A stretch of 64,000 nucleotides of DNA, taken from positions 1-64,000 of the forward strand of contig ONGE01000012.1 of assembly GCA_900317325.1 (NCBI GenBank). The letters run 5' to 3'. Of the stretch, positions 35,722 to 43,821 are shown in pieces. Source of the DNA: an uncultured Prevotellaceae bacterium. Its GTDB lineage: Bacteria; Bacteroidota; Bacteroidia; Bacteroidales; Muribaculaceae. Position numbers and translations under genes: made by a program. Each line of letters opens with the position of its first letter. Position 1 is the first letter of the stretch. The notes beneath the pieces are model-generated. The model worked only from the letters and a program-made list of their open reading frames with translations, searched no databases and was not told the DNA's origin.

Positions 35722-35872
35722 AAAAGTGTTGTTAAATACAAAATAATTTGAATTATGAGTGTTAAAAATGGGGAATGGTTTTAATAATTGAAAAATAATG
35801 TGTATGTTTGTAATTCATTCCGAAATCACCTGTGATATTCAATATTACCTAATCAATAAAACCTACTAGAGA
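35722..35872. other. AT-rich leader region of the SusC gene
   Basis: 150 AT-rich bases. TATGTTTG at 35803-35810 is a plausible -7 box, about 60 bases before the SusC start; a second, TACCTTTG, lies at 35691-35698 inside the portal remnant. Neither has a clean -33 element. No regulator gene adjoins. Confidence 0.5.
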
Positions 35873-38800
35873 ATGAGAAAACAGTTACTATTGCTACTCT
35901 GCCTAAGCCTCTTGTCGCTGCCGGGACTAGCCCGTGTGGTGACAGGCGTGGTGACGCAGTCGAGCGACGGCGAGCCGATTATCGGCGCGTCGGTCAAGGT
36001 GCACGGCACGACGCGCGGCACGGCGACCGACTTCGACGGCCGTTTCTCGATTGAGGCAGGCGACGGCGACGTGCTCGACGTGAGTTACGTGGGCATGAAT
36101 CCCAAGAGCGTGAAGATTGCCCCGGGGCAAACGGTGGTGAACATCGCCCTTGACGACAACGCTCAAGTGCTGGGAGAGGTCGTGGTGACCGCCATGGGCC
36201 AGACCCAGGAGAAAAAGAAACTGAACTTCGCTGTTCAGACCCTTGACGAGGAGGCGGTGACCGCCGGCGGTTCCACCAACTTCGCCAACTCGCTGCAGGG
36301 CAAGATTGCCGGTTTGCAGGTAAGCACCGGCGGTAGTTCGCCCAACTCCTCGACCCAGGTCATCATCCGTGCCATCTCGTCGATGAACAACTCCCAGAGC
36401 AACGAGCCGCTGATGATTGTTGACGGTATGGCCATCAGGGGCGGTGCCTCGACCCTGGCCGACCTCAACCCCAACGACATCGAGAACATCACCGTGCTTA
36501 AGGGTGCTGCCGCGTCGGCGCTCTATGGTCAGGAAGGTGCCAACGGTGTCATCATGATCACCACCAAGAACGGTGGCCGCAACGGTGAAATCACCGTCAC
36601 GGCGTCGGCAACGCTTGAGCTCAACACCCCTGCCCGTCTGCCCAAGATCCAGAGCACCTTCATTCCCGGTGCCAAGGGTATGTACAAGGAGAACATGGGT
36701 AGCGGCGGCTGGGGCCCCTACATGAGCGAGAATGACACCTATTATAACAACCTGAAGGACTTCCTCAAGACGGGTATCCTGCAGAAGTATGACGTGAGCG
36801 TGAGCGGAGGAACAGAGAAATTCTCTTCTTATGCTTCGGTGTCTTATACCGACAACAAGGGTATCGTTCCCAAGGACTACCGCAAGCAGATCAATGTCCT
36901 GCTCAAGGGCATCTATAAACCCAGCAGCAAGGTGACGATGCAGTTGAGCGCCAGTTTCATGAACCGTACGTCGCGTGGCTTCGGCAACTCGATGTCCAGC
37001 ATCTACAACTGGGGTATCAACAAGGATATGAGCGACTACCGCACCCTTGAGGGGCACGTCAACTGGTGGGCCTACTATGACCACTGGGAGAACTTGCTCG
37101 ATACCGAGCGCATCAACGGCGCCGTGTCGCCCTACTTCGGCCGCTACATGGACTGGAGCCAGACCGAAGGCAACCGCTTCGTCATCAACGGGCAGGTCAG
37201 CTATGAGCCCATCAAGAACCTGGTGTTCACCGGCAAGATGGGTTATGACAAGAGTTACTCAATGTATGACTCCTATACGGTGCCCCGCATCTATGACGGT
37301 GACCTGGTGGATCCCACTGCCGAGGATGTGCAGACCAAGCTCAGCGACATGCAGGACCGTTATGGTTCTTATAGTTTCCAGCCCTCGCGCGGTGCGTTGC
37401 TGAATATGCAGCTGCTGGCCACCTACCAGCACACCTTTGCCGAGGATTATACCGTGAGTGCCCTCTACGGTGTCGAGTTCAAGGAGACCAAAGGCCTTGA
37501 ATCCTCGATCTATAACGAGCACTTCCAGCTTGGCGGTGAGTTCTATAGCTTCAACAACACCGATTTCACTAACGGTGACCTGCTCATCAGCAACCATCCC
37601 ACGCTGTATCACTCGAAGTACAACAAGTATGGCCACTTCAGCGAGTTGCGTTTCGACTACAAGGGCATGGCGCAGTTGTCGGTAACGGGCCGTATGGACG
37701 GTTCATCGGCCTTCAAGCAGGCCTCCAAGACCAACTACTTCTATCCCTCGGTCACTGCAGGTGTCATCTTCAGCGAGTTGTTCCATCTGACCAACGACTG
37801 GTTCAGCTACGGCAAGTTGCGCGGCAACTGGGCCAAGGTGGGTAAGGACAGTCCCCGTTACCTGTTCACCGATACCTACAAGCAGTGGACCCTGTTCCCC
37901 GATGGCGGCTATGGCGTGGATCCCACCACGTCACGCGCTATCGATTTGGAGCCCGAGATGACCAAGTCGTGGGAGATTGGCGCCGACTTGCGCTTCTTCC
38001 ACAACTGGACCCGACTGGACATCGCCTACTACTCGACCACGGTCGATAACCAGATCGTGAGTGTGCGTGTGTCACCGGCTTCGGGAACCATCCTGCAGAC
38101 CCGCAACGAGGGTAGCCTGAAGAATCACGGTATGGAGATTTCGTTGAACCAGGACCTCATCAAGGCCACCGACTTCTCGTGGAGCGCGTTTGCCAACTTC
38201 TCGTTCAACCGCAGCAAGGTACTTTACTTGCCCAACGACATCACCGAGATTCAGGGTACCCAGTATGGCGACATCTTCCCTGTAGCCCGTCTGGGAGAAT
38301 CCTCGACAGGTATCTCGGGTAAGGATTACGTGCGTGATCCGGATGGCCATGTGATTTGTGACGAGAACGGTTATCCCATCATCAATGCCGCCAAGGGACT
38401 TTACATCGGTAACCGTGAGCCCGACTGGCTGCTGGGCTTGGGCAGCACGTTGCGTTACAAGAACGCCACGCTGTCGTTCCTGTTCGACGGTCGCAAGGGC
38501 GGTGATGTGGTCAACGTCACTGGCCGCAGCCAGATCACCAACGGCATGAGCAGCCTCTACGACAAGTACCGCAACCGCGAGTACATCATCAATGGTGTGC
38601 AGGCTGTGCCCGGTCCTGACGGAACGACAACCTATGTCAAGAACACGACGCCCATTGTGCTTGACTCCTATTTCATCAACACCTACTACTCGACTGTATC
38701 GTCCAACTTCATCGAGGACGGTTCCTATATCCGCTTGAGCTATGTGACGCTGAGCTACGACTTCGGCAATCACTTCAAGCGCACTTGGCCCATCAAGGGC

Positions 38801-38968
38801 TTGTCGCTCACGGCAACTGCCCGCAACTTGTTCCTGCTGACCAAGTATCGCGGCAATGACCCCGCTGTACTGGCATCGACTGCAGGTGGTACCGGCGGTG
38901 CTGGCATCGACAATTATAACGTGCCCAGCACGCGCAGTTTCAATTTCTCATTAAAAGCAACATTCTAA
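35873..38968 (+). CDS. SusC/RagA family TonB-dependent receptor
   Basis: A 1031-residue outer-membrane transporter for large glycans or peptides, energised by TonB. Signal peptide about 1-21; carboxypeptidase-regulatory-like domain about 22-100 (GEPIIGASVKVHGTTRGTAT); plug domain about 105-225 with VLKGAAASALYGQEGANGVI; then a 22-strand barrel ending RSFNFSLKATF. The first gene of a SusC/SusD locus; the SusD partner starts 15 bases later. The substrate cannot be read directly; the downstream enzymes are the only clue. Confidence 0.96.
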   Translation: MRKQLLLLLCLSLLSLPGLARVVTGVVTQSSDGEPIIGASVKVHGTTRGTATDFDGRFSIEAGDGDVLDVSYVGMNPKSVKIAPGQTVVNIALDDNAQVLGEVVVTAMGQTQEKKKLNFAVQTLDEEAVTAGGSTNFANSLQGKIAGLQVSTGGSSPNSSTQVIIRAISSMNNSQSNEPLMIVDGMAIRGGASTLADLNPNDIENITVLKGAAASALYGQEGANGVIMITTKNGGRNGEITVTASATLELNTPARLPKIQSTFIPGAKGMYKENMGSGGWGPYMSENDTYYNNLKDFLKTGILQKYDVSVSGGTEKFSSYASVSYTDNKGIVPKDYRKQINVLLKGIYKPSSKVTMQLSASFMNRTSRGFGNSMSSIYNWGINKDMSDYRTLEGHVNWWAYYDHWENLLDTERINGAVSPYFGRYMDWSQTEGNRFVINGQVSYEPIKNLVFTGKMGYDKSYSMYDSYTVPRIYDGDLVDPTAEDVQTKLSDMQDRYGSYSFQPSRGALLNMQLLATYQHTFAEDYTVSALYGVEFKETKGLESSIYNEHFQLGGEFYSFNNTDFTNGDLLISNHPTLYHSKYNKYGHFSELRFDYKGMAQLSVTGRMDGSSAFKQASKTNYFYPSVTAGVIFSELFHLTNDWFSYGKLRGNWAKVGKDSPRYLFTDTYKQWTLFPDGGYGVDPTTSRAIDLEPEMTKSWEIGADLRFFHNWTRLDIAYYSTTVDNQIVSVRVSPASGTILQTRNEGSLKNHGMEISLNQDLIKATDFSWSAFANFSFNRSKVLYLPNDITEIQGTQYGDIFPVARLGESSTGISGKDYVRDPDGHVICDENGYPIINAAKGLYIGNREPDWLLGLGSTLRYKNATLSFLFDGRKGGDVVNVTGRSQITNGMSSLYDKYRNREYIINGVQAVPGPDGTTTYVKNTTPIVLDSYFINTYYSTVSSNFIEDGSYIRLSYVTLSYDFGNHFKRTWPIKGLSLTATARNLFLLTKYRGNDPAVLASTAGGTGGAGIDNYNVPSTRSFNFSLKATF

Positions 38969-38982
38969 AAGGCCAACGCACT

Positions 38983-40896
38983 ATGAAAAAGATTAAGTTT
39001 TTAGCATTGTTAATGCTGGTTGGCCTGGTGTCGGTGAGCTGTAACGATATCCTCGACGATAACGTCAACCCCGACAGGGCCCATGCCATTGATGCCAAGG
39101 ACGGTCTGCCGGTTGTCATCTACTATGCCCAGCAGATTGTCTATGACCACAGTGAATACTACGCCTACTTCTCGCAGATGCTCACCACCGGCGGCAAGAG
39201 CTCGGTGGGTGCCTACAGCTACAAGTGCGAGTGGGAGATGCTGACGATGAACCGCCACCCGATGTGGCGCCGCCACTTCTATGATATCGGCAAGAACACC
39301 GTCAACCTCATCAACAATTCCAAGGCCATCAATTCGCCCAACTATGAGTTGATAGGTCGTACCATTAAGTTGATGTCCACCCAGTTGACGACCGATGCCT
39401 TCGGTGACATCCCCCAAAGCGAGGCTTACCAGAGCATCGCTCCCAAGTATGATACCCAAGCCTCGGTTTACGCTTGGATGATGCAGGAGTGTGAAGACCT
39501 CATTGCCATGTATGAGGATCCCGCAATTGTCAATAACCCCGACAACCAGCCGTTGACTGCCAAGGAGGACCGCGTCTATGCCGGTGACCTCGAGAAGTGG
39601 AAAGGTCTGGTTTATGCCATCAAGGCCCGTCTGCTGCTGCGCAATATCCCCAATGTGGATCGCAGCCCCGCCATGTGTCAGCAGATTATCGCTGCCGCCG
39701 ATGCTGCCATCAACCAGTGGCGCAAGGGTGACATCTTTGACTATCAAGGCAGCCGCGACGCATGGTTCGGCAACGAGCCCCGCTATTATTGGGAAGGCGG
39801 AACTGGCACGCAGAATGCCGTGTGGAGCGTCGCTCAGCCCATCATCAACTCGTGGGAGTCGCGCGGCAACCTCTTGGGCAGCGCTATCCCGAGCAAGTTC
39901 TTCATGGTTGACCTGTTGGGCCTGAGCAAACCCGATAACGAGATGACCAGCGGCACCTTTGGCGGCGAGGGTTCGTATGACGGCTTTGCCAACGACCCGC
40001 GCTGCGGCCTGCTGATGATTGCCCGCACAGGTCCCGCCAGTGCATCGACGACCAACGAGCGCATCAAGATGCGTTATCTGGAGAACAACATCGGTATGGG
40101 TACATCTTTCAAGATTGCCAATTATCCCAACCTGTACATGGGTGCTTATGCCGGCACAGCCGACTCCTACAACCCGATCTTCACGATGGAGGAACTCTAC
40201 TTCATCAAGGCCGAGGCCATGTACTGGATGGGAAACAAGACCGAGGCGTGCGCGTTGGCCAAGGAAGCTACGCAATGGAACATCCAGCGCCATCTGGCAG
40301 CCTTCCTGCGTAACTATCCCAACCCGAATTACAACCCCAACACCGACAACAAGTATCCCGGCAACGCTGTCGCCGGCGGCAAGCCCGGCTATGAGCCTGC
40401 CGAGTACTGGTTTGCTCAGGTGAACGCCTTCCTCGACAACGAGGAGTACTATCACGGCACGAGGTTGTCGCCCCACAAGGTGACCGATCGCGGCAACAAG
40501 CACTGGTTCTTCAATCCCAGCGAATTCTCGTTGAGTGACTTGATGCAGCAGAAGTACATCGCCATGTACCTGCAGCCCGAGCAGTGGACCGACATGCGCC
40601 GTTACCACTACAGTAACAACCGCAACCACTACGGCATTGGCGACAATCAGGAAATCGTCTATCCGACCCTGCGCCGACCGTACAACCTGTACGCTGCCTA
40701 CTGGATCGACGGCCTGACCGAGGAGCAGAAGGAGAACACCTGGATCCAGCGCATCAACTACGACCCCGAGACCGAGGAGAAGTATAACCGCGCCGAACTC
40801 GAACGCCTGGGTGCCTACAAGAACTACAAGTGGTTGCAGGAACCCATGATTTGGGCCCACAACTATGGTGAAGTCACCTCGTTAACCCAAGAATAG
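38983..40896 (+). CDS. SusD/RagB family surface lipoprotein
   Basis: A 637-residue lipoprotein with lipobox LVSVSC, forming the lid on the SusC barrel and binding substrate. Helical TPR-like pairs such as YELIGRTIKLMSTQLTTDAFG match the SusD-like family. It is near the upper size range for SusD. The C-terminal part has YFIKAEAMYWMGNKTEA. Directly behind SusC. Confidence 0.94.
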   Translation: MKKIKFLALLMLVGLVSVSCNDILDDNVNPDRAHAIDAKDGLPVVIYYAQQIVYDHSEYYAYFSQMLTTGGKSSVGAYSYKCEWEMLTMNRHPMWRRHFYDIGKNTVNLINNSKAINSPNYELIGRTIKLMSTQLTTDAFGDIPQSEAYQSIAPKYDTQASVYAWMMQECEDLIAMYEDPAIVNNPDNQPLTAKEDRVYAGDLEKWKGLVYAIKARLLLRNIPNVDRSPAMCQQIIAAADAAINQWRKGDIFDYQGSRDAWFGNEPRYYWEGGTGTQNAVWSVAQPIINSWESRGNLLGSAIPSKFFMVDLLGLSKPDNEMTSGTFGGEGSYDGFANDPRCGLLMIARTGPASASTTNERIKMRYLENNIGMGTSFKIANYPNLYMGAYAGTADSYNPIFTMEELYFIKAEAMYWMGNKTEACALAKEATQWNIQRHLAAFLRNYPNPNYNPNTDNKYPGNAVAGGKPGYEPAEYWFAQVNAFLDNEEYYHGTRLSPHKVTDRGNKHWFFNPSEFSLSDLMQQKYIAMYLQPEQWTDMRRYHYSNNRNHYGIGDNQEIVYPTLRRPYNLYAAYWIDGLTEEQKENTWIQRINYDPETEEKYNRAELERLGAYKNYKWLQEPMIWAHNYGEVTSLTQE

Positions 40897-40951
40897 TGAC
40901 ATTAAGGACTTTAAAGACCTTAAGGACCTTATAAAGAAAAGAAAGAAGATT
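40897..40951. repeat. AAGGAC-type intergenic short repeat
   Basis: TTAAGGACTTTAAAGACC and then TTAAGGACCTTATAAAG: three AAGGAC/AAAGAC units in about 35 bases behind the SusD stop. Similar in style to other gene-end repeats of this window, with its own motif. Confidence 0.65.
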
Positions 40952-41998
40952 ATGAAACGATACAGAATATATGGTTTATTAGCTCTGGTGGCACTGCTCG
41001 CGACCTCGTGTGCGATACATGACCCGTTTGCCGACAACGGTGAACTCGGACAGGTGTTGCCCACTGTGGACTGGGAACAGGGCTCCACGGTGGTCAAGGC
41101 CGGCCGCTATGCTACCTTCAAGGGCAAATACTACACCACGGCCGAGAAAGCCATCGACCACAGCGAGGTGTGGTGCCTCATTAAGCGAGAGCAGACCGCT
41201 ACAGCGACCAGCAAGTTGACGACATCGCTCGCTTATACCAAGAACTACTCCCTGACCGACACGGTGCGTTCCAGCCAGATGGTCGCCACCTATGCCCACA
41301 GCAAGGCTGAGTGGGACGGTTATGAGTATGTCCTGGCCGACAGTTTCCCCACTTCGCGCACGCTGGCCCCGGTGACCTGGGTGAATCCCAGCGAATGGGA
41401 CCAGGAGAAGTTCGACAGTTATTATCCCTCGACGTTCCAGCAGGAGTTCACGACCTATATGGTGAATGCGTTGACCAAGGACAGCACCTATTACAACGAC
41501 CTGCGCAACGTCTATATCAACTACAACTTTCCCATCGGCTTGTTTGAGCAGTTGAATGCCCAGTACGGCATTGACTTCCCCACCGACACGATTACGGCCG
41601 ACAAGTCCAACAACTGGTTCACCACCGACGAGGTGGACCACTATTACTACATCACAGTGGCCGAGGACGGTACTGCCGTTTATCATGAGATTGCCGAGGA
41701 GAGTGCAGCCCCGGCAGGAGCCAATGTGCAAGCGGTGTACAAGTCGGCCTTCTGGCTGTTCTCGCGCTACAGCGACGACACGGGCGGCAAGATCACCACG
41801 GTGCGTCGCCAGTACATGCCCTATTTCAAGAGCTTGATCGAGACGATTCCTTTCACGTCGTGGATCTACAACACGGCCGATAAGGCTTACACGGTGAATT
41901 TCAACCGCACCTACTATCTGGAGCCCGAGTTCCGCGTCTATGACACCGACGGCAAGGTGGGTGTGACTACCGACAACAAGGAAGTTACACTCAATTAG
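40952..41998 (+). CDS. Surface lipoprotein of unknown function in the SusC/D locus
   Basis: A 348-residue protein with lipobox LLATSC. Rich in Tyr, Thr and Asp, predicted mostly beta with some helix; includes STFQQEFTTYMVNALTKDS. I recognise no domain. Its position (third gene, 55 bases behind SusD) is that of SusE/SusF-type surface glycan-binding proteins, so a substrate-binding role is a fair guess. It is also a candidate receptor for the dockerin-tailed enzymes encoded downstream. Confidence 0.75.
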   Translation: MKRYRIYGLLALVALLATSCAIHDPFADNGELGQVLPTVDWEQGSTVVKAGRYATFKGKYYTTAEKAIDHSEVWCLIKREQTATATSKLTTSLAYTKNYSLTDTVRSSQMVATYAHSKAEWDGYEYVLADSFPTSRTLAPVTWVNPSEWDQEKFDSYYPSTFQQEFTTYMVNALTKDSTYYNDLRNVYINYNFPIGLFEQLNAQYGIDFPTDTITADKSNNWFTTDEVDHYYYITVAEDGTAVYHEIAEESAAPAGANVQAVYKSAFWLFSRYSDDTGGKITTVRRQYMPYFKSLIETIPFTSWIYNTADKAYTVNFNRTYYLEPEFRVYDTDGKVGVTTDNKEVTLN

Positions 41999-42033
41999 GA
42001 ATTAGAAGTTAGGAATTAGGAATTAACTAACTG
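41999..42033. repeat. ATTAGGA-type intergenic short repeat
   Basis: From 41995 to about 42030 the sequence repeats (A)ATTAGGA and GTTAGGA four times (AATTAGGAATTAGAAGTTAG, then GAATTAGGAATTAAC) between two lipoprotein genes. Confidence 0.7.
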
Positions 42034-43773
42034 ATGATGAATATGAAAACATTAAATATAATAGCATTCATAGTTCTGATGGTGATGACCGTTGTGTCGT
42101 GTGTTGACAAGACTCCCGACTATGACAACTTTCCCACCAAGGATGTTGACTTCACCTATAGGGTGGACGATGACCGCTACGGACTGGACTTCTATGTGGT
42201 TTCGACCGTTGAATTCACCAACACTTCCTCCAAGTCGGGTGCGGTGACATGGGACTTCGGCGACGGCACTTCGTCAACCGAAATGAACCCTTCGCACAAG
42301 TATGACAAGGCGGGCATCTATCAGGTGACCTTGACGGTTGACGGTGTGGGCAGCCGCACTTATCCCTTGCTGATTTATGATATCGCTCCAGTGCTGAGCG
42401 TTATCGAGCAGAGCGCCACTCCCGTGGTCATCAACGACGTGGACGTGAAACTCGACATCGAGTTGCCCAACCCCGAGAATCTGGTGTGCAAGTATGTGTG
42501 GACCTTCCCCGACGGCACCCGTGACAAGGATGGTAACATCATTTCCACCTTCGAGGGTTACAGCCATGCCGACGGCACGATCGACAACCCCGGCAAGTTG
42601 ACCTTCAGCAACATCGGTTCGCAGAAGATCACGCTGCAGACCTGGTTTGACATCAACGGCGAGAACCGCCGCCTCGAGGACAGCTATGTCAACGTTCAGG
42701 TGGGTTCATCGATTCCTGCCCCCACGCTCTATTATGCGACCCAGGGCGGCAACATCATGGCCGTGAAACTGGTGGACCTGAGCCAGCTGCCTGCAGGCAC
42801 CAAGAACCTGCCGTTCGACATGGGCGTCAGCTCGGGTAACATGCCCACCACGCTGGTGTTTGCCTGCGAGAAGACGGTGACCGACAGCGCCACCATCGAG
42901 CAGGATAACGTCTATATCCTGGACTGCGGCAAGCAGTACTACTACATCAACGATGAAGCCGGCAATCTGGGCGATGGCAAAATCACCGTCATGAGTGCCG
43001 ATGGCTTGACCACCAATGTGATGATCACCAACGTGGGCGGTCCTGCCTTCAACGACCCCTTCCAGGGTTGCACCGACGGCACCAACCTGTATTACACCGA
43101 CCGCAACACGGGTATCCGCCGCATTCCGCTGACCACCCGTGGCGAGACCGAGCAGACCAACTACGCGAGCACGGCCGGCTACTTTGTGGTCAACAACCAG
43201 TTGAGCTACTACGGTCAGGGTATTGCCTACGGTGCCATCCACACTGGATTGTACCTGGACAAGACCGGTATGTTCTGGTGGGGCAAGAACTATTCGGGTA
43301 ACGGTATCTACCGCTTCAGGCCCAGCGATATCGGCAAGACGGGAACCGGTATTCCCATTCCTCATCCCATCGTGCTCGAGACCACTCAGCCGCGCGGATT
43401 CACGCTCGATGAGGACTTGGGCTACCTGTATGTGTGGATGACCAAGGGCACCACACCCGGTGTGGGCTTCACCCAGTATCAAATTCCGGCCGAGAATGCC
43501 ACGGTGACCTATGACAAATATGTCAACTTCATCACCATGGAGGCCGATCCCATCAACACGACCGATGCCGAGGGTGTCTATACCACCCAGATGGCCGTGG
43601 ATGCCCAGACGCACTATGTTTACTTCGGTTTCCGTGCCGCAACGAGTGAGAAGACCTACACCACTGGTTTGTATTACTTCAATCCTGCCGACGGCAAGGT
43701 CTATAACTTCAACGGCAACAAGGACAAGATCCTGGGTGTGTGCATCAATCCGCGCCTGACCAACCTGTTCTGA
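42034..43773 (+). CDS. PKD-domain surface lipoprotein
   Basis: A 579-residue lipoprotein with lipobox VMTVVSC. A PKD domain at about 48-115 carries AVTWDFGDGTSSTEMNPSH and AGIYQVTLTV. The C-terminal 350 residues consist of short strands with repeated turns (NLYYTDRNTGIRRIPLTT, THYVYFGFRAATSEKTY), suggesting a beta-propeller. Start: ATG 42034 or the in-frame ATG 42043. Fourth gene of the SusC/D locus; probably a surface-exposed glycan-binding protein. Confidence 0.85.
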   Translation: MMNMKTLNIIAFIVLMVMTVVSCVDKTPDYDNFPTKDVDFTYRVDDDRYGLDFYVVSTVEFTNTSSKSGAVTWDFGDGTSSTEMNPSHKYDKAGIYQVTLTVDGVGSRTYPLLIYDIAPVLSVIEQSATPVVINDVDVKLDIELPNPENLVCKYVWTFPDGTRDKDGNIISTFEGYSHADGTIDNPGKLTFSNIGSQKITLQTWFDINGENRRLEDSYVNVQVGSSIPAPTLYYATQGGNIMAVKLVDLSQLPAGTKNLPFDMGVSSGNMPTTLVFACEKTVTDSATIEQDNVYILDCGKQYYYINDEAGNLGDGKITVMSADGLTTNVMITNVGGPAFNDPFQGCTDGTNLYYTDRNTGIRRIPLTTRGETEQTNYASTAGYFVVNNQLSYYGQGIAYGAIHTGLYLDKTGMFWWGKNYSGNGIYRFRPSDIGKTGTGIPIPHPIVLETTQPRGFTLDEDLGYLYVWMTKGTTPGVGFTQYQIPAENATVTYDKYVNFITMEADPINTTDAEGVYTTQMAVDAQTHYVYFGFRAATSEKTYTTGLYYFNPADGKVYNFNGNKDKILGVCINPRLTNLF

Positions 43774-43821
43774 TGGCATCACTCATTGGCCCAATTTGTC
43801 TAATTAGTCCAATTTGACGCT
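43774..43821. repeat. CCAATTTG-type intergenic short repeat
   Basis: CCCAATTTGTCTAATTAGTC followed by CAATTTGAC: the CCAATTTG unit occurs twice, separated by the palindrome CTAATTAG. Confidence 0.55.

Noticed and set aside
39010..40860. 616-codon antisense frame opposite the SusD gene
   Set aside because: Shadow frame; no signal peptide or motif, while SusD is clear.
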